Numbered from the stretch's first letter, positions 11,628 to 23,135 are shown. The stretch: 64,000 nucleotides of DNA from Protopterus annectens (GCF_019279795.1 NC_056726.1:1134131552-1134195551); one strand, 5' to 3'. The notes: generated by a model not told the origin, from the sequence alone. A program made the numbers and translations.

Positions 11628-13010
11628 AAAAAACAGGCTTTGTACCACAAAAATGGAGGACTGCAATGGTCAGCCACCATAATGGTGGACCATCAACAGA
11701 TCCCAGAAACTACAGACCAATTAGTCTGACCAATGTTTTTTGAAAAGCCATGGAAAGAATTATTGTGGAAATGATCAACAAAGACATTGGAGACCTCCAG
11801 ACACTGGATCCATCCCAGTTTGTCTTCATCAAAGGAAGATCATGTTTACTAACCCTGATGGACTTTTTAAAAAATGTTACAGAGACAATGGATATGGGTA
11901 AAATGCAGCATATTGCCTACCTTGATCTGGCAAAGACCTTTGATACAATATCTCACTCGTGCATTGTCAACAAACTTATAGAATTAGGCATAAACCACTA
12001 TATAATGGGCTGGATTGTCAGCTGGGTCATGGATAGGATCCAGGAGGTTAGGACTGGTGAGACCACTTCCACAAGGAGGCAGAACACCAGTGGAGTCCCT
12101 CCAAGATCCATACTGGGCCCACTTTTCTTTGACATTTACATCTTGGAAGTCAAAACCAATATCAAAGGCCTCTGGCTGATCAGGTTCATAGATGATTGCA
12201 AACTGGGACAGAATCCCCCAAGACACAAATACCCTGTAGGATGCCAAGACATGCATTATAGTACCTCTTGGGAATTTAGTCACCAGGGAAACTACATCAT
12301 CAAAAAAACACCACTAAGAGTTGACTCACTAGTCAGGGATCTGGGAACTCATGCAGATAGTAACCTAATCTTCGCCCAAAATGTTTCCAAGGTAGTAAGA
12401 AAATCCTTCTTTTTGCTCAACATATAATTAAGGGCATGACATCTATATCCAGGGAAGTCATCATACCACTGTAATGGCCTTCATTAGATCTATCATACAT
12501 TATAATGCCCCCTTTGATATGTACCTGACCAGACACAGGCAGCAACTGGAACATCTACAAAAGTTTCTTACAAAAAAGAATATAGGGCTTAAATGCAATG
12601 TCCTATGTGGATCACCTCCAAGCCCTAGCTCTGTACTCAGTCTCCTGCAACTTACTGAGAAGCGATCTATGCCTAGCTTACAAGGCATCCAATGACATCT
12701 CTCTGATGAACCCTTTCCACAACTGCAAAACAAACAGCATCAGAACTATAAGATAAAAAGACCTAAATTTTTGCTTGCAACATAAATAGGACATGTTAGA
12801 GAGAGACAGTTATGTATGTCACATAATTAATTTTCACTGGAAATGGCTCCCCATCTATGTGAAACAAAGTCACCCCTGAACCCTATTTAGGCATACTTTG
12901 GACCACTGGATGGGAAATTAGAAACTTGCCCTCTGGCAGCTATGTCTCTGATGGACAGATGCAGCCAGTAAATCATGTCATAATCAAAAATCACCCCCTA
13001 TGTAACTGAC
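11628..13010 (+). mobile_element. CR1-like LINE, reverse transcriptase to 3' end
   Basis: The open stretch 11750-12427 covers the RT palm: QFVFIKGRSCLL, AYLDLAKTFDTISH and an RFIDDCKLG form of the catalytic motif, with both aspartates kept. The usual PQG is changed to PPR near 12095. A further frame runs 12474-12695 and the C-terminal KQS..P..LF pattern is recognisable near 12865. The element lacks everything upstream of the RT. The AT-rich sequence 11560-11628 separates it from the L1-like piece. Confidence 0.75.
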
Positions 13011-14063
13011 TATCTGCTGATCTCTGGTTGAATTATTTACTTTTCTGTGTCTCCGTTTATATATTTGCTGATCTCTGGCTCAATTTTTTTTCTTTTCCAC
13101 CACACAACTATTGTTGTGTTGTTAAAGTTGGTGGCTTTTGCTGTTGCCTGCCCCTACTTTGAGTTTGTGCTGCATTCATTCCGGACAGAAAAAACTGGTC
13201 AAATGGCTTCTGTGTTATCTGTTTGTCTCAGGGTGTAGCTTTGGAAGGTTCTTTTATCTTGTTTCTATAAAAATATTACATTTCAGCGAATTTCTGCTTA
13301 TCTTGCTAGAGCTTCATTTGTGCCTGATGGAGAGTGTTTCTTAAACAATCTGATTTACAGAGCTACATAAGTATATTTTTTGCACTTTATCTAACCGTTT
13401 AGTGTTTCTTATCAGTGCTGCACTGGTATTTATTTGCTTATCAGTTCTACACTGTTTTTATTTATTTGCATAACAGTACTGCACTAGTTGACTGCACTGT
13501 TATTATTTATTTTTTTATCAGATTATTTATTTGCCTGTGTCTCCATTTATATATTTGATGATCTCTAGTTGAATTTTTATTTTTGTCCCACCGACCCACG
13601 CAACTGCTTGTGTACTTATAGTTTGTGGCTTTTGCTGTTGTCTGCCCCTACTGTAAATTTGATCTGGGACACTCCTCCTAGTGCCATCTCATTAGCTCAT
13701 TCTACCTAATACAGAGATCATTTGGGAAGGTGAAACCCCTTAGTTCCTTAACCTTAAATTATCTTCTGTTCCTCCTCTCTCCCTTTCCACTTTACTAACT
13801 AAAAAAACACTTTATTCAGCTTATTTTACTGTATTTGTATTCCTCCTCCTGCTCCATTACTTCATCTTGCTTTTTCTGCTACTTGCTGCGGCTTGTTCTC
13901 TAAAGTGTTTAATTGCATCTTTTCTGTGTATTTGTTACTGCTTGTTTATAGCCTGTTTAAATTGTAAGTGTTATTCTAAGCCTCTTAGTTTTGGTTTAAG
14001 CACTTAGACTTAAGGCTTACCCCTTAGCTCTCCCCGGCCTTTCTCTCTCAGATTCTGACAAAT

Positions 14064-14809
14064 ATGGATGGGCAATTTCCTACAGTTTCTCCTGCCAGTC
14101 TGGTTGATATGGGCATCCTGAGACAGTGTAGCAACTGTCTTATATACACAGACAACCACCTTCTACTACCACCTAGGAACACAATTTGTGAGAGATACAA
14201 TTACATTATTAACCTAGAGTCAACATGCTCTCTCCCTCACAAGCCAGTATATCTGGTACTGAGAAGGTTGTCAACACAATCAGTACACTACAAACACCAC
14301 CCACACCTACAAAACACACACCCACATATGTAGATGTCTTCAACAAAAACATATCCAAACAAAGGAGACCTCCAAGACAACAACACACACAATCTCCACA
14401 GCCCTCCACACCACATACCATGCATAATTCATACACCGGTGTCTCACAACCACTAAGTATTAACCATAAACCCAAAATATTAGTCAAAGAAGATTCCATT
14501 GTGAGACACACAGATGTGCCTTTCACCAGGCTGGATAAGGAGAAAGTCATGGTTAGCTGTCTGTCAGGGGCCAGAATTAGCCATATCATACATGCACTCA
14601 AGTCACTCAACAACAGGTACTGTTATGACTCTGTCATAGTCCATGTTGGTGTGAATGACTTGAGATGTACCTCCTTGGACTATATGAAGAGAGACATGAT
14701 TGAACTCATTGAATATGTGCCCCAGGCAGGTACATCCCTACCCTTAAGTAGCATTCTACCATCACCCAGAATGATGCCTCAATGCAAACAGAAAATGATT
14801 GACTTTTAA
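14064..14809 (+). pseudogene. CR1-like ORF1 with cysteine-rich N-terminus and SGNH domain
   Basis: Two overlapping frames cover this ORF1. The first (14064-14333) carries a cysteine-containing N-terminus (RQCSNCLIYTDN, then CERYN) that could be the zinc-finger region of CR1 ORF1. The second (14225-14809) carries the esterase part: EDSIVRHTDVPF near 14490 (GDS altered to EDS), CLSGARISHIIHAL and VIVHVGVNDLR near 14640. A frameshift lies in the overlap around 14225-14330, and the frame stops early at 14809. The order matches the copy at 6170-6990. Confidence 0.65.
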
Positions 14810-15034
14810 CAACTGGTTTGGTTTCTGGTGTCTTTCCATAGAGATCCAGTACCTGACAGCCTGGCGAAATATGATCGACAGACCATGATGCTTTGCCAGA
14901 GATGGCCTGCATCTGCCTCACTTGGGCTTCAGGCCTCTGGCAAAGGCACTTTACTCCCCATAGTGCCTTTTTTAGAAAAAGTGATGAGGTTAAAACTACC
15001 AACATAACATTTTAAACAAAATGCAAATTAAAGG

Positions 15035-16450
15035 TCATGCTGCTAAATGCTAGGAGTCTAAACATGAAATGGCACTCATTGCAAGCATTCTTAACCCTGG
15101 AAAAAGCTGACGTCTGTGCAGCTTTGAACTAAGTTTCTGTGACTGAGCAGATGTCAGCATTTTCCCAAACATAAACTGGAACAACTACTTATGCCAGCAC
15201 ACAAATACCCAGAGATTCCTCAATTTTGTCAATGCAAATGCTTTGGAACAGCTAGTTGATATCCCCGCAAGAGGTGATAATATCCTGGACTTCGTATTAA
15301 CCAACATGAGTAACCACTGCAGCCTTCCTGCATTATCATCCTCCCATGTAAGATATGACCATAAAGCAGTCACGTTCAAAGTCACCATCTCCCCCAACCC
15401 TCCTCTAGTTAGGGTCAAACAAAGCAAATGTCTCCAAAGCTGATTACAACCTCCTGAGGGATGGTATAAACAGCTTCACAGCCCCCTACCCCTCTCTAGG
15501 AACTGGCACCAGTATCCAAAACTATACCAAATTACTATACAAACATTTATATAGATGCATGGAATCAGGAATACCTGACAGAACAAAATCACCCTTTGCA
15601 AGGAAGAGTAAGCCTGTCTGGTGGACATCTGCAATAAATAAACTCAATAACAAAAGAAAAAAAATGCCATCCAGGACCAAGAAGCAGCAGGTGCATAATT
15701 AGAAGCAATCTCTCCTTAGCCTAAGCAAGCAAATAAGAGCACTAGTGAAATCCTTCCACATCTACTAAAGACCATTATAAGGCCTTCTTCACATATGTCT
15801 GCAATCTCAAAGGAAGCTCTTGGTTCTGTTCAGAACTGGTGGTCAAGGACACCACATATACAAATGCCGAAGATATAGCAAACTTGCTGGCTGACAGATT
15901 CAGTGAAAATTTTACCCCTCACCCCCCCATCAGTAAATCAGGACATTCCCAGTACCTGCTACTTCCTCTTTATATCTGGGGATCAGATAATCACTGCTCT
16001 CTCAAAGGCAAAAAATACAGCCTCCATGGGACCCGATAACATCCCAGGCTGCAACCTACATGAACTTAGGCAGGAACTTGCAGCACCATTAGGCACCCTG
16101 TTCATCCAAAGCCTGAGTACCGCTTTGTCCCAGCTAAGTGGAGGAAACCCACTGTCATCCCTTTACAGATTGGTGGAGTGTCCACCGATCTAGGAAATTA
16201 TAGACCCATTAGCCTAACTAGCCTGATTTGCAAGGCCATGGAAAAGATTGTCATGGACCTCAATAACAAGGAGATTGGCAACCTTCAAACTCTCAATCCC
16301 ACACAGTTTGAATTCATCAACGGGAGGTCATGTCTGTTAAATATGATCAACTTTTTTGAGACAATCACTAAAGCCATGGAAGATGGGAAGACTGTGCACA
16401 CCGCCTACCTTGACATGGCCAAAGCCTTCGACACTATTCCCCACTGTGAT
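15035..16450 (+). pseudogene. CR1-like ORF2 remnant, endonuclease to RT palm
   Basis: LNARSLNMK near 15045, FLNFVNANALEQ near 15215, ILDFVLTNMSNHC near 15280 and a YDHKAVTF motif near 15355 mark the endonuclease. DHYKAFF near 15770, NLLADRFSENF near 15880 and MGPDNIPG near 16025 mark the linker. YRPISLTSLICKAMEKIV near 16200 and LDMAKAFDTIPH near 16410 mark the RT. Several stops and frame changes interrupt it, and a large part of the endonuclease between about 15135 and 15165 is deleted. Confidence 0.7.
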
Positions 16451-16451
16451 G

Positions 16452-16542
16452 GATTTTATTACTTCAGGCAGATAGGTCTCCTGGATTGAACAAAGATGTA
16501 TTTTATTACTTCAGGCAGATAGGTCTCCTAGATTGAACAATG
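16452..16542 (+). repeat. 48-bp tandem duplication at the CR1 break point
   Basis: TTTATTACTTCAGGCAGATA followed by GGTCTCCT.GATTGAACAA occurs at about 16454 and again at 16502, with one difference. The first copy directly adjoins the truncated CR1 reading frame. It marks the place where the CR1 sequence was lost. Confidence 0.7.
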
Positions 16543-16751
16543 CTGTTTCCTTGAAACCTTTTTTAAAATCTAGACCACTAAAACACTGAATAATATGGAT
16601 TACTACATAAATGTGTTTGTTATATGCATATTGTATTTTATTTTATGCAGAATACAAGGCAAATTGATATACTGATGTATGTAACTTTAATTAGTCTATG
16701 TCATAGTTCAATATGTGTTTTCATTTCCTCTACAATCTTCCCATAGACCAG

Positions 16752-16921
16752 AAAGTTGTTAGCCGAGTGACGTCTACAGGCATTTCTGCAGTTACCTCCT
16801 ACCCTCCCTCTCCTCTAAGTCAAATAATGTTCATTCATATTAATAATAATTCAAAAAACAGCACACACAAGGTTGAAACATATTTTAATATATCATTGTT
16901 TTAACTGTTTTGATATATGAG
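16752..16921 (+). mobile_element. Partial copy of the 305-bp TTAA element
   Basis: GCCGAGTGACGTCTACAGGC near 16760, CTGCAGTTACCTCCTAC and ACACACAAGG near 16866 match, in order, the element at 19138-19442. A TGATATATGA segment near 16912 matches the one at 19315. The terminal inverted repeats are not clear in this copy. Confidence 0.6.
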
Positions 16922-17279
16922 TCTGAAGAAGCGATCAGTTGATTTAGATCTGTAAGCTTACTTTTGTTTAATAAAGGGCAGCTGGAGTGAGGCTGCGGGC
17001 GAATTGTTTCCTACTTTGGATGCTGCATCTCAGTCACAACTTTTGGTTTTGTTGGGGGCACTACTGTGAAGCTGCAGGTGGTTTGTTTCCTGGCGTGGAG
17101 AATTAGGTCATTAGTTAAGTAGACCATCAGGGCCCTAGCTGTGGTCTAACCATTGTTTTTTTTTCATTTTTTAGGTTCTGTTAATGTTGCAATGTAGCTT
17201 TAGAGCCCTAGAATGGGTATTGGTGGTGACACCTGTTTTATGAACATGTACATAGTCAGACAGGACAAAGTCATTTGCA
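16922..17279. other. Unassigned; possible Penelope-type terminal sequence
   Basis: The string TGAAGAAGCGATCAGTTG followed at 16965 by a GTTTAATAAAG segment recalls the pseudo-LTR ends of Penelope-like elements, but there is no coding evidence. GCTGCGGGCGAATTGTTTCC near 16992 and GCTGCAGGTGGTTTGTTTCC near 17072 form a short direct repeat about 80 bp apart. Confidence 0.3.
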
Positions 17280-17640
17280 GCCTTGTAAGCTAACTAGAGG
17301 TTGTCATGTATAAATAGGTATTAAAGTAGAGTGATAAGGCTTTTAGATGTTCTGTGTAGCTTAGGAAGAGCGTACCTGAGATTTTCTTGGTAAGAAAGCA
17401 ATTTTTTTGCAATCGTGCAATATTTCTGGTTAGATATATGCTAACAAAAGCATTATATTCTATTAAGGGTATGATAACAGAGGAGTATAAGGGCAATAAC
17501 TTCCTTGGCTCTGGAAGAAAAGAATTTATTTTTGAATTTGTAGGGGAGCTGATCCAACACCCCTTTTCTACCATGACCTGAGACAAAGGCAATAGATGGT
17601 ACAGTCATGAAATAGTACATTTTTGTATCAGAAGGTATAC
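17280..17640 (-). mobile_element. CR1-like LINE fragment, RT C-terminal part
   Basis: On the - strand the frame at 17290-17592 reads LLPLYSSVIIPLIEYNA and FLTKKISG, the conserved block found downstream of the RT palm in the other CR1 copies (for example 9440-9540). Both ends are cut. It lies in AT-rich sequence with no partner fragment nearby. Confidence 0.65.
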
Positions 17641-17869
17641 ACAATTTTCTTTGTGTCAGATTTAACAAATATAGTATAATAAATTAACCAAAGCATTTCT
17701 CATACAGGTCTTTGTGTTTAAGAGCATACAAAAGATTGTCATGAAGAAAAAGATTGATAAAAAGTAAATCTAGATACCTCAATGCAAGAGTTCAGTTGGG
17801 AGAATAAATCAGAATAAGAGGCTGCCTGGGGTGGAGAACTTTTACATCTGCTTATTTTGTTAAAGAGGG

Positions 17870-18000
17870 GGAGGGGTTGGCATAACATTTAAGGTGTTTA
17901 CCTCACAAACACAAGGTACAGGGTTTAAGTCTCACCTTTTAGAGAAATTAGATAGGCTTAAAATGGCCCCCAACAGCAGCTAGATGAGTACCTAAGGAAC
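17870..18000 (+). mobile_element. SINE with tRNA-Val-like head
   Basis: TTGGCATAACATTTAAGG (17877-17894) fits a pol III A box and GGGTTTAAGTCTC (17921-17933) a degenerate B box (GGTTCGANTC). Between them GTGTTT-ACCTCAC-AAACAC forms a clean anticodon-type stem-loop. The CCTCAC...AAGGT context resembles tRNA-Val (CAC). The non-tRNA body that follows is not recognised, so the right end is a guess. Confidence 0.5.
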
Positions 18001-18365
18001 CTAGAAGTGCTAGGAGAATGGCCCTGGAGAATTCTCCGGAGACAGTAGGATTGCACAGTATCTTAGGTAGGGAAATTATGGGAAAGAAGGCAGCATGGTT
18101 GCCTGAGCTGACTATTGTTAGCACAACTATGGGTGTGGAGCATATTGTTTCTGTATTCATAAGAACAAGGTTAAATAGATTTGAGGCCCTAGTAGAGAAG
18201 GGTACTATTTAGGGAGATAGTGTTGATGATGTCCATGAATCTCAGCACATTTGCTGTTTCTGTTGCATGCTTGCTAGTTTATGGATAGTTAGCTGAAATC
18301 TGCAAGAATGAATGTGATAACTGTAGTAATTAAGGACTCTGATTTAGTTAGGTGGCATTGTGGGA
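18001..18365. other. No gene seen
   Basis: Sequence between the SINE and the LINE-B tail. It contains a perfect 16-bp palindrome around CTGGAGAATTCTCCGG-like sequence near 18024 and no other signature I can name. Confidence 0.4.
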
Positions 18366-19940
18366 GACATTTATTTATTTATTTATTTATTTATTACAGT
18401 TTGATGACAGAGATAGTCCACTGGGCCTGTAAGAGCCCATTTTCAGTGGAGGCCCAGGGACAAAAGCTCCATGGGATATAGATAATTTTACAATAGTTAC
18501 ACAAAAGTAAATAAAGTAGTAGAACAGTGAAAAATGCAGAGATAATATACAATTTGTTAAAAATAAGTCATGGCATTTCTTTCCTAGGTAATGATTTACA
18601 AAAATGAGATTCATGTAGTCTAAACATATTAAAAGTACAGGCATTTCAAATGAAAAAAACATGTAAGTAAAACATTTATGTAAAGATAAAAAAAAGAAGC
18701 TTTTTTTTTTTGGAAGTTAGAAATATGAGGAGAGGACAGATGGAAGAAGGGGATGTGGGAGGGGTAAAAGGTGGTATATAGTGCAGAAAGGGAGTGGTTT
18801 GGGGGAAGTTTATGAGGTATAGGGTAAAAGAGGAAGTAGAGGTAAAGGGTAAGAGAGCACAGTGATAGAAGGCTGAGGTATATAGTGCATGGGAGATGGT
18901 GTTAAAGAGTTTATGTGGTAGGCGTACAGGAACATTCCCACTTTTAAAGGAGGTGAGATTGGAGAAGAGTTCTGAAGTTTAAGTGGCTCTGAGTATTTCG
19001 ATGAGTGGTAGGGAGAGAATTCCACAGTTTAGCTAGGGAGCAGGATAATAGTTGGTGGCCAAGGGGTCAATGAGGATTATATATGTTTAGAAGATTGTGG
19101 TTTTCTAATCTTAGAGAGCGGTTGGGAATGTAGGGCTTTAACTCATTACAGCCGAATGACGTCTACAAGCTTTTCTGCAGTTACCTCCTACTGCTCCTCT
19201 AGGCGTCAAATATTGCCTGTTCATATTTGCGTTAATAATTCCAAAACCATGCTACACACAAGGCATCAGAATATTTTATCTTGAAGCATATTTGATGACA
19301 AACAAAATTGCATTGATATATGATCTCTGTCAATAAGTATTTGTTAGAACTGTAAGGTAACGTCATTTTTTTAAAGGCAGAAGCCACACCCACTAGGAGT
19401 TGAAGGTACACACTCAAAAGAGCTCTACTGGGAATGAGTTAAAGAGGTGGACAGAGAAGGACAACTAGAAGGTCTGAATATGAGCTTGTGAGCAGTAGTA
19501 AGTCTAAGGAGTTTGAGGTAGTTAGGAAGTTCAAGCCATTTCAGGGAGTGGAGAGAGAGAGAGAGAGAGACAGTGATGCAATGAGTTTCTGGAGTTGGTG
19601 GCAAATTTGGAGATTTTATTGTAACAGGCTTCCAACTTGGCCTGTAAGCCTAGCTGAAGATTAGTGAATAGGGGGGTGTCATACATAAGAGAAGGAAGAA
19701 GGTAAGTAGAGGTAATTGGAGGGGGTAAGGTAATGATTGTGTCTATATAGGAGACCTAGTATTTGGTGAGGTTTTTTATATTAGTTTGGATATGGATGTC
19801 AACTTTTAGATTTTGATCAATTATGACACTGAGCAGTTTGGAACATGGAACATGGAAAAGGTTCTATAGTTAGTAATAATATGACAGGTGAACTTGTTTA
19901 TAGATACTTAGATATGCAGGAGATCTAGAGCCTTATCCTG
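18366..19940 (-). mobile_element. LINE-B, RT thumb to 3' end, split by a TTAA element
   Basis: Read on the - strand, the segment near 19800-19830 gives a LLSVIIDQNLKVD motif, the block after the RT palm. LRLRNHNLLNIYNPH lies near 19100 and AKLWNSLPLIEILRA near 19010. The 3' UTR contains a run reading TTTTGTCCCTGGGCCTCCAC near 18450 and ends in (AAAT)n at 18366-18395. The protein sequence is interrupted precisely by the element at 19138-19442. Stops are present, so the copy is dead. Confidence 0.7.
19138..19442. mobile_element. 305-bp element flanked by TTAA, inserted in LINE-B
   Basis: The element begins TTAACTCATT and ends AATGAGTTAA, giving short terminal inverted repeats inside TTAA target sites. 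TTAA targeting is characteristic of piggyBac-like and some other DNA transposons. It carries no ORF, so it would be non-autonomous. The LINE-B reading frame resumes on the far side, which confirms that it is an insertion. A related partial copy lies at 16752-16921. Confidence 0.65.
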
Positions 19941-19941
19941 G

Positions 19942-20790
19942 TGGATAATCAATGAGGTTTTGAAATTGAGAATGAGTATGGACAGGAACCCAGTGCAAAT
20001 GCAATCCCCCTCCCCTGGGAGTCTGAACAAATTATGGGCATTATACCCTGTAAAGATGCAATATTGTCAGTGCACTGGAGCCAGTTTTCTGTAATTATAC
20101 ATATATGTTTTTTTTCAAGGGTCAGGAAAGCCTCAAGAGTAGGCATTTTCTTGTATAAACTATTTTTGAAAAGAGACAAGTTTAGATGGGTTTGATTAAA
20201 ATTTGTTAAGCTGGTAGATGAAAAGAGAAAGTAAATATAGACAGGCAGTCAATGGAAACCCAGTTCTTCCTAATTAATGCACTAATGGGAGAGAGATTCT
20301 CCTACAAGACGTTCTAAGGGGAAAGATGAAGGTCATCCTTGGAAAAACAGGCAGTGCTGTCTACCATTTCCTTTTAAGCTGACACACATTGGATCCCCTT
20401 AGAATGACACCCGCTACTGAAACAATTGTTGAGGTCAATTCAATTTTGCTTGCATTATGGCACCATACAGGGTGATGGCAAGATACTCCTCAAGGCTAGT
20501 TTCCTTGCAGCAACAGAAACATATACTGAAAGCTCAGCCATGTCTATAATAATATCCTCCAAAATAGAATGTCTAAGATAATTCACACTTACATGAGCAA
20601 CAAGCAAGTCATATGCATACTTTGGATGAAGGATTATGAATGTCCAGATGATATCACAAATTCTGACGCCTAAGAGACAAACATGCCATCACACTATCTT
20701 TGCTCAGCCTAATGATTGGTGAATCAGTATGTCTAATTGCTGCATCACCTCTCTTTAGGTGACAAATTCCACTGTAATCCTCCTACTAGG
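19942..20790 (-). mobile_element. CR1-like LINE fragment, ORF1 C-terminus and endonuclease start
   Basis: The - strand frame 19949-20179 reads KMPTLEAFLTLEKKHICIITENWLQ-like sequence, the start of the CR1 endonuclease (compare 7160-7240). Upstream on the same strand, 20390-20760 gives a HSKGIQ segment and an RHTD...CLSGVRI pattern, the esterase ORF1. The endonuclease stops at the boundary with LINE-B at 19940. Confidence 0.65.
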
Positions 20791-20979
20791 TATCATATTG
20801 CTAAATCATCTGTTATTCCTCTGACTTTTAATCCAATATAAATAGTTATCTTGACAGGCAGACTGTATCTGCATCAAATATAATGATAAATGCAAAAACA
20901 ACCCCTATGATGGAATACCCCTATAAATAAATTATATAGCAAGAGACAGAAATTGCTTAATACTTATAAGAAGTCCCAT

Positions 20980-21485
20980 CTACTTACCTTAAGAACACAC
21001 TTTAACCAATTAGTAGAGAGCTTTAAGTGAACCACTGGAAAGTTCAGAGATGAAGATGAACTTAAAATAACTGCTAAAGCCAAAATAACAACACTTTTAT
21101 TATGCAAGAAGTTAAGGACAAATGTACAACAATGTTCAAAGCTAGTCCACAGTAATACTGGACACTCAGACCCAAAGGAAACAGCTAATATATTAGATTC
21201 TACAATGCCAGCCATACTATGGACCAACTTGTCTTAGCCCTCTCAAAAGCTAGGAAAATCATGCATGGGCAGAGAAAATATTCCAGGTTTGCAGATTATT
21301 AGTACCATATATGGCCTATGTGAAACCCTACTTAAACTCTTTAATCTAAGACTCTCCGCTGGTTACATTCCTGAAGCCTGTAAAACTGTCATTATGCCGT
21401 TACAGAAGGATGGCCTAACAACAGACCTTGTTACCTATAGACCCATTAGTCTTACTAGACTTATATGTAAAGCTATAGAGCATAT
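20980..21485 (+). mobile_element. CR1-like LINE fragment, linker and RT start
   Basis: The translation shows GRENIPGL near 21268, RLSAGYIPEACKTVIMPLQKDG-type sequence near 21350 (shared by all CR1 linkers here) and YRPISLTRLICKAIEHI near 21438. The frame then runs without a stop into a different LINE family at about 21486. Confidence 0.65.
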
Positions 21486-21787
21486 ATGCCTACCAGAACT
21501 CCTACAAACAACCCAACAATCTTTCCAAAACACTGAAAAATACCTCTCAGACTCTCAACTCATACTCAATCCAAATAAAATAAAGCTTATGCTCTTCACT
21601 AATAGCAAACTTCCTGATAACTCACCCCCTTCACCATCTACTCCACCAGTAAAACTTAAATTGAACATGTCCAGCACACCAAACTCCTTGGAGTCACAAA
21701 TGACAACAACCTAAAATTTGACAAACACCTCGCTCTAACTAACAAAAGGGTCCACGTTAAGCTAGGCTCACTATACAGAGTCAAGCT
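21486..21787 (+). mobile_element. LINE-B fragment, RT thumb
   Basis: The reading frame continuing from the CR1 piece becomes SDSQLILNPNKIKLMLF near 21550, followed, after a frameshift, by HTKLLGVTNDNNLKFDKH near 21680. This matches the LINE-B block found on the - strand at 38600-38800 and not CR1. The join at 21485 is therefore between two families. Confidence 0.6.
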
Positions 21788-22095
21788 GTGGCGCCCCACC
21801 ACCGGCCCAGTAATCAAGGAGCTTCAGTCCTCACCACTAGCACTAGTGGGGGACATACAGTGGGAGGAATAACAAGTACACACACAGTAAAGTGCAATTT
21901 CCCTTAAGAGCACACAGAGACCACAATCAGTTTTGGGCTGGTTTTTGCCTCTTTCTCCAGATCCCCAATAAGACTCCCCAGTGGAACAGCTATAGGGTTG
22001 AGATCTCAGCTGAGTGGTCAAGCTAAGACTGCCAGCATCCTTTTTGTCCAACTAGTGTTTTGTGTCCCTGCCCAAGTAGCTGACACACACACTTT

Positions 22096-22170
<75 letters not shown>

Positions 22171-22328
22171 GGAAAAGGCTGGCATAGGTTTACTAGCTAT
22201 GCCCCCTTCTGCCCAGTCTATAAGGTAGTTATGTTTTTGCAGATGGGTGTAAATTGAGAGCTATTATTCAATCCTTCACATAATTGCTTCAAATAATTTA
22301 GAACATATTATCAACTGTTGTAAGCACA
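21788..22328. other. Unassigned sequence around a (CA)n tract
   Basis: About 300 bp starting TGGCGCCCCACCACCGG is more GC-rich than its neighbours and ends at a long CA repeat. It could be the end of a retroelement, but I see no second copy and no coding sequence, so I leave it unassigned. Confidence 0.35.
22097..22168. repeat. (CA)n microsatellite
   Basis: An uninterrupted AC dinucleotide tract of about 72 bp, preceded by a short imperfect part. Confidence 0.95.
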
Positions 22329-23135
22329 ATGCAAGTAAATGTGAAAAAAAAATGTAGTATAGTAAATGTTTGTAAACAAAAGATTTCCCTATGGCCTATA
22401 GGTTGCATACCCCTCCAATCAAACAGTGTCATAAGGGATTTAGGTGTTCTTTTTGATAATTGCTTATCTTTTGACCATTATGTCTCCACAGTAGTTCACA
22501 TGGCCTTCTATCTGGCTCATGTAATTCCCAAAAGCATTTCCTCTAACTCCAAAGAAGTCCTATCTCCCCTTTACTCGTGTTTCATTCGACCCATTATTGA
22601 ATATAATGCCCCTTTTGTCATGTGTTTGTCTAAACATATCACTCATCTTGACAGAACTCAGAGGTTCTTAACTAAAAAGATCAGTGGCCTCAAAAATGTT
22701 ACTTGTCAGGATAGACTTGGGTAGCCCTCTTTCTCTACTTAGTTTCTTATAGAGTCCTCTGTGGGGATCTTTCTCTGGCCTTTGAGCCATGAAAGATTTG
22801 ACCCTCTTTGACCTTTATTTCTTCACAGAACAAATGGTTCCTCAAACAACAGGTGAAAGGAACAAATCCTTCATAAGTATATAAATAAAACATATTGTCA
22901 TGATAGGTTCATATCCCAATTTTCCCCCACCTGTGGAAAAAAAATTCCACTACATGTCAAGCAGACTATCACTGTTGTCCTCTTCAAGATACATGTAGAT
23001 AATTGGATAGGCAGGTTCAAATTCTTCCCCAGTCTATCTTGTCTTGCTATGTTTTCTTGAATATGGGTTATTGGCTGGGCTTGTAATGGTCTGCAGACTG
23101 ACTGCCTAGTACTTATATATGAACCTATGACCCTA
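22329..23135 (+). mobile_element. CR1-like LINE, RT C-terminus to 3' end
   Basis: The open frame 22329-22724 reads SNSVIRDLGVLFD, VLSPLYSCFIRPIIEYNAPF and RFLTKKISGLKN, the standard CR1 block after the palm. The 3' UTR ends TATATGAACCTATGA (23115-23131). The 5' side is truncated inside the RT. Confidence 0.75.

Larger units (their letters stand above)
13020..16450 (+). mobile_element. CR1-like LINE with leader, ORF1 and truncated ORF2
   Basis: The leader (13020-14060) is itself repetitive. The block GCTGATCTCT.G.TGAATT followed by a GTGGCTTTTGCTGTTG segment occurs at about 13070-13150 and again at 13555-13640, roughly 490 bp apart. ORF1 follows at 14064 and ORF2 at about 15035. The copy stops inside the RT, right after the LDMAKAFDTIPH motif (16405-16445). 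The 3' half is missing, and a duplicated 48-bp unit sits at the break. LINE truncation is normally at the 5' end, so a missing 3' half implies later deletion or recombination. Confidence 0.75.

Noticed and set aside
21788-22240. Solo LTR
   Set aside because: TGGCGCCC at the start suggested an LTR or primer site, but no second copy, no matching end and no target duplication could be found.
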